Positions 40,456 to 46,654 of a stretch of 46,654 nucleotides of DNA are shown here, in pieces (position 1 is the stretch's first letter; the number at the start of each line of letters is the position of its first letter). Position numbers and translations under genes: made by a program. The notes under the pieces were generated by a model. It was not told the DNA's origin and made no database searches. It saw nothing but the letters and a program-made list of their open reading frames with translations. This stretch comes from an uncultured Oscillospiraceae bacterium (GTDB taxonomy: Bacteria > Bacillota > Clostridia > Oscillospirales > Oscillospiraceae). The stretch spans positions 1 to 46,654 of the forward strand of contig CAKTJX010000018.1 in assembly GCA_934569045.1 (NCBI GenBank), in the 5' to 3' direction.

Positions 40456-41547
40456 ATGAACCCAAGAGAGAAAAATGGATATTTTCTGCGGCAGTTCCAG
40501 CAGCCGCGCCAGCCTTTGGGCCGCCGGATTGCGGTCATTTTCGGAAAGGTGCTGCTGATCCTGCTGGAGACGGTGCTGCTGCTGGCGGCGCTTCTGTATG
40601 GGGCTATGTTCGTTGTGACCAAGGGCCCCTCGGAGTCCGCCCGGAATCTGTTTGTCATGTCGGTGAAGGAGACCAGCGCCATGGGCTTTCTGGCGGACTG
40701 GTTTTTGAGCCCGGAGGAGATTGCTGAGATTACCCAGGTCCACCTGGAGGAGGATATCCAGACGGATACCTCTCTGGTTCAGCTGCCCCCGCAGACCGAG
40801 AGCGGCGACGCCGGTCAGGCGGATGCCTGGGGGCTGGTGGACGAGGACGGTGACGGGATTGTTGTAGAGCGGGTCACTGGCTCCGGCTATTCCGGCTTTC
40901 TGATGGTGGTGCAGGACCCAACCCGGGTGATTATGGGCTCGGTACCGGAGAGCTTCGGTGCCAGAGGCTACACCGTGGCGGAGATGGTGGAGCAGTTTGA
41001 CGCGGTGGCGGGCATCAATGCCGGCGGCTTCTACGACCCCAACGGCACCGGAAACGGCAGCATCCCGGATTCCCTGGTGGTATTCGAGGGCAAGACCTAT
41101 TTTTCCGGCACCCGCCAGGGCTTCGTGGGGCTGGACAGCAATTCCATCCTCCATGTGGGCAATCCCACCAAGGAGGAGATCGAGGCCATGGACATTCAAT
41201 ACGGTGTCTGCTTCGGCCCGGTGCTGATTGCCAATGGAGAAGTGGTGCTGCCGGAGGGAACGGCCAGCGGCCTGAACCCCCGCACGGCCATCGGCCAGCG
41301 GTCCGATGGGGCCATTCTGCTGCTGGTGATTGACGGCCGCCAGGTGGTGAGCCTGGGGGCCACCCTCTGGGATCTGGCGGATATCCTGCTGAAATACGGC
41401 GCGGTGAACGCCTGCAACTTAGACGGGGGTTCTTCCTCCCTGATGTGGTTCCAGGGGGACTATATCAACAACTGCGCCTCCGTCATCGGCATCCGCCCGG
41501 TGCCGACCACCTTCCTGGTGCTGAAGGAGGGCTCCCATGAAAAATAA
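40456..41547 (+). CDS. Phosphodiester glycosidase family (NAGPA domain) membrane-anchored protein
   Basis: 363 residues from ATG 40456 behind AAAAGGGGC. One N-terminal transmembrane helix (about 30-55), then an extracellular part. The NAGPA/DUF2233 domain is clear: GINAGGFYDPNGTGNG, NPRTAIGQRSDGAILLLVID and the hallmark NLDGGSSSLMWF. In animals the domain removes GlcNAc from phosphodiester-linked mannose; bacterial members are thought to act on phosphodiester-linked sugars of surface polymers. An acidic linker (residues about 90-135) precedes the domain. The next gene overlaps it by 11 bp, which suggests a physical partner. Confidence 0.9.
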   Translation: MNPREKNGYFLRQFQQPRQPLGRRIAVIFGKVLLILLETVLLLAALLYGAMFVVTKGPSESARNLFVMSVKETSAMGFLADWFLSPEEIAEITQVHLEEDIQTDTSLVQLPPQTESGDAGQADAWGLVDEDGDGIVVERVTGSGYSGFLMVVQDPTRVIMGSVPESFGARGYTVAEMVEQFDAVAGINAGGFYDPNGTGNGSIPDSLVVFEGKTYFSGTRQGFVGLDSNSILHVGNPTKEEIEAMDIQYGVCFGPVLIANGEVVLPEGTASGLNPRTAIGQRSDGAILLLVIDGRQVVSLGATLWDLADILLKYGAVNACNLDGGSSSLMWFQGDYINNCASVIGIRPVPTTFLVLKEGSHEK

Positions 41548-42607
41548 ATTTGTCCGAGGAATGCTGATTTACGCCTTGGTGATTCTGACTCTGGGCGGCA
41601 TTGGCCTTGCGGTGCTCTGGAATTATCTCCAGGCCTATGAGGATTCCCGCAGCCTGTATGTGGTATCCGATTTTATGGACAGCCTGACAGTGGAGAAGGT
41701 CATTGCCGGGTCCGAGGATCTGCTTTCCGGTCTGGACCTCGATATCCAGAGCCGGGCTTCGGCGGAACAGGTGATCCGGGATGCCTGCCAGGAGGATTTC
41801 CGGGCCGTGAAGGACCCGGCAGCCTCTACGGAAAACACCCTGCGCTACCGAATCTGCTGCGGCAGGCAGCCCATCGGCAGCTTCACGGTGATGATTACGG
41901 ACCGGGGCCGCTTTGGCCTGCCCCATTGGTCTGTTACCAAGACGGAATTTGACCTGTCCTACCTGCGGGGCCAGAGCGTCAGTCTGACGGTGGATGCCAG
42001 GGCGGAGGTTCGGCTGGAAGGAAAGCAGCTGCCGGAGCGCTGCCGGACTGCCACAGACATTCCCTACGATCTGTTTGCCCAGTTCGCGGATGTGGAGGGC
42101 CTGCCAACCCGGGTCACCTATACAGTGGAAAACTACCTGGGAACCATCCAGTGGCAGGTGCTGGATCAGGATGGGCAGGATGTGACGGGACAGGATTATG
42201 AAGCGGTCTTTTTAAAGGACAACTGCCCGGAGAAAGAAGCGGAGCATTTTAAGCAGACCCTGGAAACCTTTGTCAAGCGCTACATTGCCTTCTCCGGGTC
42301 TACCAAGAGCAGTGCCCGGGGCAATCTTGCCAATCTGCGGCAGATGATCGTCTCCGGGAGTCCCCTGTATACCCGTCTGGCCTCGGCTCTGGACGGCCTG
42401 AATTTCGGCCAGAGCATCCGGGATCAGCTGACGGAGCTTCAATATAACCATTTGATTCAGCTGACGGAGGACCTGTATTTCTGTGACGTTACCTATCTGG
42501 TGGATACCACCGGGAAAAAGGGCGTTGTGCAGACCACCAACAATATGCGCCTGCTGGTGACGACCCAGGACGGCGGCTGGAAGGTTCAGGAGCTGTCCAG
42601 CTATTGA
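41537..42607 (+). CDS. Membrane-anchored extracellular protein, unknown function (partner of the NAGPA-domain protein)
   Basis: 356 residues from ATG 41537, with AAGGAGG inside the preceding gene. One N-terminal helix (about 9-29), rest outside the cell. The middle has strand-rich segments such as VRLEGKQLPE and VTYTVENYLGTIQWQV. The C-terminal 110 residues (FVKRYIAFSGSTKSSARGN through GGWKVQELSSY) look like an NTF2/SnoaL-type cone fold from the helix-strand pattern, but this is a visual impression. Overlap with the upstream gene makes a two-protein surface unit likely. No family recognised. The citXG start lies 26 bp downstream. Confidence 0.75.
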   Translation: MKNKFVRGMLIYALVILTLGGIGLAVLWNYLQAYEDSRSLYVVSDFMDSLTVEKVIAGSEDLLSGLDLDIQSRASAEQVIRDACQEDFRAVKDPAASTENTLRYRICCGRQPIGSFTVMITDRGRFGLPHWSVTKTEFDLSYLRGQSVSLTVDARAEVRLEGKQLPERCRTATDIPYDLFAQFADVEGLPTRVTYTVENYLGTIQWQVLDQDGQDVTGQDYEAVFLKDNCPEKEAEHFKQTLETFVKRYIAFSGSTKSSARGNLANLRQMIVSGSPLYTRLASALDGLNFGQSIRDQLTELQYNHLIQLTEDLYFCDVTYLVDTTGKKGVVQTTNNMRLLVTTQDGGWKVQELSSY

Positions 42608-42632
42608 GCAAAGAAACGCAAGGAGCGAAACA

Positions 42633-43964
42633 ATGGAAGTATCATTACTGGAAATGCTGGATGCCCGGGAAACTCGGGTCCGGCGGCAGGAGGCGCTGCG
42701 GCAACGGTTCGGAAAGAGCATGGTCTGCTTCAGCATGAATATCGCCGGCCCCATCAAGGATTCTCCTGCCATCCGGCAGGGCTTCCGGATCGGTCTGGAG
42801 GCTCTGGAGCAGATGCTGGCGGTAGAGGGGATTCCCTGCCTGCATCGGGAGGTTGTCCGGGAGAAAACCGGCAGCGAGGCGATCCTGGTGCTGGATGCAG
42901 CCCCGGAAAAAATCAAGGCGGTTACCTCCGCCATTGAGGAGCGGGATGATCTCGGCAGACTTTTTGATATGGACGTGCTGGACCCGGCAGGGGAGAAGCT
43001 GGCCCGCTCCGCCCCCCGGCGCTGCCTGATCTGCGGCCAGATCGCCCAGGTCTGCGCCCGGAGCAGGACCCATTCCGTCCCGGAGCTCCAGGAAAAGACG
43101 GCAAAGATTCTGGAGCAGGCCATTCTGGAGGAGGACAGCCGCAGCGCCGCGGGCCTCGCCCAGCAGGCGCTCCTCTATGAGGTGGGCATCACCCCCAAGC
43201 CGGGGCTGGTGGACCGGGAGAACAACGGCAGCCATCAGGATATGGACTTTTTTACCTTCCAGCGAAGCGCCGCGGCCTTGTATCCCTACTTTGCCGAATG
43301 TGTCCGCATCGGACGGCAGACCCGGGAGTTCCCACCCTCCGAAACCTTTGACCGTCTGCGCTATCCCGGAAAAATCGCCCAGGGCCGGATGCTGGCAGCT
43401 ACCGGCGGCGTCAATACCCACAAAGGAGCAGTCTTCTCCTTGGGCATTCTCTGCGGAAGCCTGGGACGGCTGAACCGCGCGGAATGGGGAAAGCCGGAAC
43501 GGATTCTGGGGGAGTGCGCCGCCATGACAAAGCATCTGCTGGCGGATTTTACCCAGGAGAGCGGCCCCCAGACCGTGGGGAAGGAGCTCTATCGGCGCTA
43601 TGGCATTACCGGTGTCCGGGGCCAGGCAGCTGCCGGGTTCCCGGAGGTGCTGGAGCTGGCCCTTCCAAAGCTGGAGGCGGGGCTGGCCCAGGGGAAAACA
43701 ATGAATGACGCCGCCTGTGCCGTTCTGATGGCGCTGATTGCCCATACGGTGGACACCAACCTGATCCACCGGGGCGGCTATGAAACCCAGCAGCAGACCG
43801 CAAAGGCCGCGCAAGCGCTCCTGGAACGGGAACCCTTCCCGGATAAAGCAACCCTGGAGCAGTGGAACGAGGCATTTGTTTCTGACAACCTTTCTCCGGG
43901 GGGCTGTGCCGATCTGCTGGCCATGACTCTGCTGCTGCACTTTTTAAAGGAGGATGCCCAATGA
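42633..43964 (+). CDS. citXG: CitX-CitG fusion: citrate lyase holo-ACP transferase and triphosphoribosyl-dephospho-CoA synthase
   Basis: 443 residues. CitG makes 2'-(5''-triphosphoribosyl)-3'-dephospho-CoA from ATP and dephospho-CoA; CitX attaches it to the acyl-carrier subunit of citrate lyase. Residues 1-175 are CitX (LLEMLDARETRVRRQE, FSMNIAGPIKDS, DMDVLDPAGEK, RRCLICGQIAQVCARS). The rest is CitG (EVGITPKPGLVDRENNGSH, PGKIAQGRMLAATGGVNTHKG, GVRGQAAAGFPEV, LIHRGGYE). The fusion order matches known CitXG proteins. No frameshift is seen at the join. It overlaps citC by ATGA. The citrate lyase subunits citDEF are not in the window. Confidence 0.93.
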   Translation: MEVSLLEMLDARETRVRRQEALRQRFGKSMVCFSMNIAGPIKDSPAIRQGFRIGLEALEQMLAVEGIPCLHREVVREKTGSEAILVLDAAPEKIKAVTSAIEERDDLGRLFDMDVLDPAGEKLARSAPRRCLICGQIAQVCARSRTHSVPELQEKTAKILEQAILEEDSRSAAGLAQQALLYEVGITPKPGLVDRENNGSHQDMDFFTFQRSAAALYPYFAECVRIGRQTREFPPSETFDRLRYPGKIAQGRMLAATGGVNTHKGAVFSLGILCGSLGRLNRAEWGKPERILGECAAMTKHLLADFTQESGPQTVGKELYRRYGITGVRGQAAAGFPEVLELALPKLEAGLAQGKTMNDAACAVLMALIAHTVDTNLIHRGGYETQQQTAKAAQALLEREPFPDKATLEQWNEAFVSDNLSPGGCADLLAMTLLLHFLKEDAQ

Positions 43965-45004
43965 GTGAATATACATTGACCCAGGTCTACCCCTCTGACA
44001 AGCGGACATTGGGACAGGTGGACCGGCTCCTGGTGGAGGAGGGCATCACAAGGGATGCCAACCTGGACTATATCTGCGCCATGGAGGACGAAAACGGCGA
44101 GGTGATCGCCACAGGCAGCTGCTTCGGCGCGACGCTGCGCTGCTTTGCCGTGAGCCACCTGCACCAGGGGGAGGGCCTGCTGAATGAGGTGGTGTCCCAC
44201 CTGATGGAATATCAGATGGCCCGGGGCAACAGCCACCTGTTCCTGTATACGAAAATCAAGTCCGCCAAGTTCTTCCAGAGCCTGGGCTTTTATGAGATCG
44301 CCCGGGTGGATGGAACATTGGTGTTTATGGAGAACCGGAGAAACGGCTTCCCAAATTACCTGGCGCAGCTGGAAAAAACGGCCCGGCCCGGTGTTTCCGG
44401 CGCCATCGTCATGAATGCCAACCCCTTTACTCTGGGCCATCAATACCTGGTGGAGACGGCGGCGGCCCAGTGTGATACCCTGCATCTGTTCGTCCTCAGC
44501 GAGGACGCCAGCCTGGTGCCCTTTGCCGTGCGCAAGCGTCTGGTGCGGGAGGGGACTGCCCATCTACAAAATGTGGTGCTCCACGATTCCGGCCCCTACA
44601 TCATCAGCAATGCCACCTTCCCCAGCTATTTCCTGAAGGACGATGCCGCCGTAATCCAGGGCCACGCCAAGCTGGACCTGGCGATTTTTGCCAGAATCGC
44701 CCAGGCCATCGGCGCGTCCATCCGGTTTGTGGGGGAGGAGCCCACCAGCCAGGTCACCGGAATCTACAATTCCATTATGGCATCGGAGCTGCCGAAGCAG
44801 GGAATTCGCTGCGAGATCATCCCCAGGAAGCAGTCCCAGGGCCAGCCCATCAGCGCTTCCACCGTCCGCAAGGCCCTTCAGACGGGGAACTGGGAGACGC
44901 TGAAAGAACTGGTTCCGGCATCCACGCTTGCCTATTTCCAGTCGGAGGAGGCCCTGCCGGTGCTGGAAAAAATCCGCCGGGCGGGAAACGTTGTGCACTA
45001 CTAA
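43961..45004 (+). CDS. citC: [Citrate (pro-3S)-lyase] ligase
   Basis: 347 residues, start ATG 43961 overlapping citXG (ATGA). Uses ATP and acetate to acetylate the prosthetic group of citrate lyase, turning the enzyme on. The N-terminal third is GNAT-like (YICAMEDENGEVIATGSCFG, FFQSLGFYEIAR). The rest is a nucleotidyltransferase with NPFTLGHQYLVE (HxGH-type site written LGHQ) and the ISAST-like PISASTVRKAL. Length is standard. Target subunits citD, citE and citF would have to be elsewhere in the genome. Confidence 0.93.
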   Translation: MSEYTLTQVYPSDKRTLGQVDRLLVEEGITRDANLDYICAMEDENGEVIATGSCFGATLRCFAVSHLHQGEGLLNEVVSHLMEYQMARGNSHLFLYTKIKSAKFFQSLGFYEIARVDGTLVFMENRRNGFPNYLAQLEKTARPGVSGAIVMNANPFTLGHQYLVETAAAQCDTLHLFVLSEDASLVPFAVRKRLVREGTAHLQNVVLHDSGPYIISNATFPSYFLKDDAAVIQGHAKLDLAIFARIAQAIGASIRFVGEEPTSQVTGIYNSIMASELPKQGIRCEIIPRKQSQGQPISASTVRKALQTGNWETLKELVPASTLAYFQSEEALPVLEKIRRAGNVVHY

Positions 45005-45016
45005 GAGGCGCTGCAT

Positions 45017-45574
45017 ATGAAAAAGGGAAAATGGAAAATCTTATGGGAGACGTTTTTGTACTTCTTCCGCATCAGCTGGTTTACCTTCGGCGGCGGTTGG
45101 AGCATTGTCGCCCAGATGCAGAAGGACTTTGTGGATGAGAAGCAGGAGCTCACCGCCGAGGAGCTGCTGGATATCGTCAGCGTAGGCCGGAGCCTGCCGG
45201 GAACCATGATCGGCAACGTGGCCTATCTCTTTGGCTATCGCAGGGGTGGCGTCCTGTGCGGCATCCTGGCGGTGATCGGCATGATCCTGCCGCCCATGCT
45301 GATTCTTACGGTGCTGACCTTCGGCTACAGCAAGTTCAAGGACAATCTCTGGGTGGCAAAAATGCTACGGGGTGTCCGGGCCGCTGTGGTGCCTATCATT
45401 CTGGTGGCCGCACTGAAGCTTCGCAAGGGTGCCTTTCCCAGTAAAATCTGCTATGGAATCTGCCTGGGTGCCTGCGTGCTCAATGCGTTCTTCGGTGTGA
45501 ACTGCGTCCTGGTCATTCTCCTGGGCGTTGCCGCGGGGCTCATCATGGGCAAATGGAAGGAGGCAGAGGCGTGA
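45017..45574 (+). CDS. Chromate-transporter (CHR) family protein, first half-size subunit
   Basis: 185 residues from ATG 45017, 12 bp after citC. CHR half protein: WFTFGGGWSIVAQMQKDFVDE and VGRSLPGTMIGNVAYLFGY are the canonical first-helix motifs (FGG and the P-G-x2-x-N set), followed by about five helices. Short CHR proteins act in pairs with inverted topology. The RBS lies within the citC end and is weak. The family was named for chromate efflux, but many members occur without chromate exposure and may move sulfate or other anions. It overlaps its partner by 4 bp (GTGA). Confidence 0.88.
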   Translation: MKKGKWKILWETFLYFFRISWFTFGGGWSIVAQMQKDFVDEKQELTAEELLDIVSVGRSLPGTMIGNVAYLFGYRRGGVLCGILAVIGMILPPMLILTVLTFGYSKFKDNLWVAKMLRGVRAAVVPIILVAALKLRKGAFPSKICYGICLGACVLNAFFGVNCVLVILLGVAAGLIMGKWKEAEA

Positions 45575-46098
45575 GTGTTCTGATTCAATTGTTCTGGAGC
45601 TTCTGCCAGATCGGCTTTACCAGCTTCGGCGGCATGTCCATGGTGCCGCTGATCAATGACGAAATGGTGAGCCACGGCTGGATGACGGTGTCCGAGGTTT
45701 CGGATATCGTTGCCATTGCGGAAATGACACCGGGCCCCCTGGGCCTCAATTGCGCCACCTTTGCCGGAATGCGGGTGGCGGGCATCCTGGGAGCCACCAT
45801 CTCCGTCCTGGGGGTTCTTGCCCCCACCTTCACCATCTGTGCGGTGGCGGCAGTCTTTTTTGAGAAATTCAAAAACAGCCGCGCCCTGAAAAACATTATG
45901 GTGGGCGTCCGCCCGGCGGCGCTGGGCATTATTCTGGCGGTCATCGTCACGTTGAGCGACACCAACTACCTGGTGGACGGCGTTCTTTCCTGGAAAACAG
46001 TCCTGATCGCCCTAATCGCCCTGTTTCTGATGCTGAAGCAGAAGTGGAGCGTCCCCAAGGTTATTGTCCTGTCGGCCCTGCTGGGATTGCTCACATAA
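45571..46098 (+). CDS. Chromate-transporter (CHR) family protein, second half-size subunit
   Basis: 175 residues from GTG 45571, overlapping the stop of the first half (GTGA) with GGAAGGAGG at 45555-45563. It starts IQLFWSFCQIGFTSFGGMSM and has IAIAEMTPGPLGLNCATFAG, the paired CHR motifs. The two proteins share about the same layout, as expected for a heterodimer. Located at the end of the run from the NAGPA-domain gene to here, where all spacings are short, so one transcript is possible. Confidence 0.88.
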   Translation: MSVLIQLFWSFCQIGFTSFGGMSMVPLINDEMVSHGWMTVSEVSDIVAIAEMTPGPLGLNCATFAGMRVAGILGATISVLGVLAPTFTICAVAAVFFEKFKNSRALKNIMVGVRPAALGIILAVIVTLSDTNYLVDGVLSWKTVLIALIALFLMLKQKWSVPKVIVLSALLGLLT

Positions 46099-46100
46099 AG

Positions 46101-46152
46101 AAATCCAGCCATCGGCTGGATTTCGCTGTGGCTGCCGCTTTTGCGGCAGCCA
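46101..46152. terminator. Tandem hairpins: perfect AAATCCAGCC palindrome and a 10-bp TTTT-loop hairpin
   Basis: AAATCCAGCC (46101-46110) / GGCTGGATTT (46114-46123) is perfect; on the minus strand it runs into CTTTATG. Next is TGGCTGCCGC (46129-46138) / GCGGCAGCCA (46143-46152). They can end transcripts from the CHR genes and from the minus-strand small ORF. The first is close to unit 4 of the GATTTCA array (CCAGC-n-GCTGGATTTC). Confidence 0.65.
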
Positions 46153-46160
46153 CCAGGCCT

Positions 46161-46241
46161 TCAGCGCTCGCTGGGCCCACCATCGGATTCGTCGAAGATC
46201 ATATCGTCCAGATCTCCAAATACGTTATGCGCGGCGTTCAC
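46161..46241 (-). CDS. Possible 26-aa acidic small protein
   Basis: GTG 46241 has AAAGGAG about 10 bp upstream and reads 26 codons to TGA at 46161-46163. The peptide begins MNAAHNVFGDLDDMIF and ends DESDGGPSER: amphipathic start, acidic, no membrane helix. Two hairpins (46101-46152) follow directly, as at the end of a transcription unit. Upstream on the minus strand a TATACT (46278-46283) could be a -10, without a good -35. It would be transcribed away from the tRNA-Arg gene. Too short for certainty; a small RNA with chance codons is the main alternative. Confidence 0.4.
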   Translation of the reverse strand: MNAAHNVFGDLDDMIFDESDGGPSER

Positions 46242-46315
46242 GGTCTATGCTCCTTTCTCGAAACAACTATAGGACAGTATAGAACGCCGCCCCTGAAAAA
46301 TGTGCCGATTTCTGC

Positions 46316-46344
46316 TTGACTTTCAGAAAAATCTTCTGTAGAAT
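46316..46344 (+). promoter_or_regulatory. Promoter of tRNA-Arg
   Basis: TTGACT (46316-46321), 17-bp spacer, TAGAAT (46339-46344), about 60 bp upstream of the mature 5' end. Confidence 0.65.
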
Positions 46345-46404
46345 AAGAAAGCTGTTTGCTATGGCAGCATGGTGATGCCGTGTGCACCATTTAAAATTTT
46401 ATAT

Positions 46405-46481
46405 GTCCCAGTAGCTCAGCTGGATAGAGCACACGCCTCCTAAGCGTGGGGTCGGAGGTTCAAATCCTCTCTGGGACGCCA
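46405..46481 (+). tRNA. tRNA-Arg (anticodon CCT)
   Basis: Acceptor GTCCCAG (46405-46411) pairs with CTGGGAC (46471-46477), discriminator G and encoded CCA (46479-46481). D-arm with AGCTCAGCTGGATAGAGC, anticodon stem CACGC/GCGTG with loop CTCCTAA giving CCT (reads AGG), and T-loop GTTCAAATC. 77 nt, all arms intact. Standing alone, with own promoter and terminator. Confidence 0.97.
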
Positions 46482-46489
46482 GAAAGCAC

Positions 46490-46527
46490 CGCTGCAAGCC
46501 TTTTTTCGGGGTTTGCAGCGTTTTTTT
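46490..46527 (+). terminator. Terminator of tRNA-Arg
   Basis: CGCTGCAAGCC (46490-46500) pairs with GGGTTTGCAGCG (to 46520), tail TTTTTTT. Confidence 0.85.
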
Positions 46528-46537
46528 GTTCCTCCTT

Positions 46538-46575
46538 CTCCCGGTAATTTCACTTCCGTTACCGGGAGATTTTTA
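46538..46575 (+). terminator. Second hairpin with T-run
   Basis: Perfect 10-bp stem CTCCCGGTAA (46538-46547) / TTACCGGGAG (46559-46568), tail ATTTTTATG. It could be a backup terminator, or on the minus strand serve a gene beyond the window. Confidence 0.6.
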
Positions 46576-46593
46576 TGCGCCGCATGATGTATA

Positions 46594-46654
46594 TTTGCTA
46601 ATTGGACTCGAACGCTTTTCAGAAATTTGCTAAGAAAATTCTGCGTTTTGCTAA
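46594..46654 (+). repeat. Three direct TTTGCTAA repeats at the window edge
   Basis: TTTGCTAA at 46594-46601, 46626-46633 and 46647-46654, spaced 32 and 21 bp, in AT-rich DNA after the tRNA. The window ends exactly with the third copy, so the array may continue. Such direct repeats near a tRNA can mark recombinase-binding sites, but nothing else here shows a mobile element. Confidence 0.45.

Overview
The window looks like a chromosomal segment of a GC-rich, Gram-positive gut-type anaerobe of the Clostridia, probably near Oscillospiraceae/Ruminococcaceae. This is inferred from gene content: an Ala T-box before alaS, RNase M5, type III pantothenate kinase, an ECF S component, an LCP cell-wall ligase, a VanY-type peptidase with choline-binding-like repeats, citrate lyase maturation genes, frequent GTG/TTG starts and strong AGGAGG ribosome sites. 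There is no rRNA, CRISPR array, prophage or intact transposase. Most of the window is ordinary core genome; the less ordinary material lies in intergenic repeats, RNA leaders and small ORFs.

Layout. 1-1.3 kb: 3' end of hemL, the remnant of a sensor gene that seems internally deleted, and a small zinc-ribbon-like protein. 1.6-5.2 kb (minus): small membrane protein, C69 dipeptidase, LCP protein, SseB-like protein. 5.3-11.6 kb (plus): gmd, fcl, manC, manA and a phosphohexomutase, together a complete route from fructose-6-P to GDP-L-fucose, interrupted by a 199-bp inverted-repeat element. 11.7-14.4 kb: a lipoprotein and a VanY-type carboxypeptidase. 14.6-17 kb: Cu/Zn SOD divergent from a marR-MATE operon. 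17-19.5 kb: csoR, then a P1B metal ATPase with CsoR-like operators and a coupled 55-aa membrane protein. 19.7-24 kb: second MATE pump, coaBC divergent from coaX, and a PanT-like ECF component behind a possible structured leader.

24.1-30.7 kb: metA (predicted acetyl-CoA type), pyruvate kinase, a short Nudix protein, EamA transporter, oligoendopeptidase F. 30.7-39.4 kb: T-box-alaS, comEC-holA-rnmV-ABC-F. 39.5-46.1 kb: Mrp/Nbp35, a phosphodiester glycosidase with a membrane-anchored partner, a citXG fusion plus citC without citDEF in view, and a split chromate-type transporter. The end holds a possible 26-codon minus-strand gene, tRNA-Arg(CCT) and TTTGCTAA repeats.

The best candidate for something undescribed is an ordered intergenic array of mini-hairpins, each followed by GATTTCA, spaced 22/21/22 bp. 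Two full copies and one partial copy lie in the same orientation, each at a junction of convergent genes; in two of them the repeat supplies the neighbour's stop codon. A single related hairpin occurs near 46.1 kb. All functional names are from reading the translated sequence; no database search was run.
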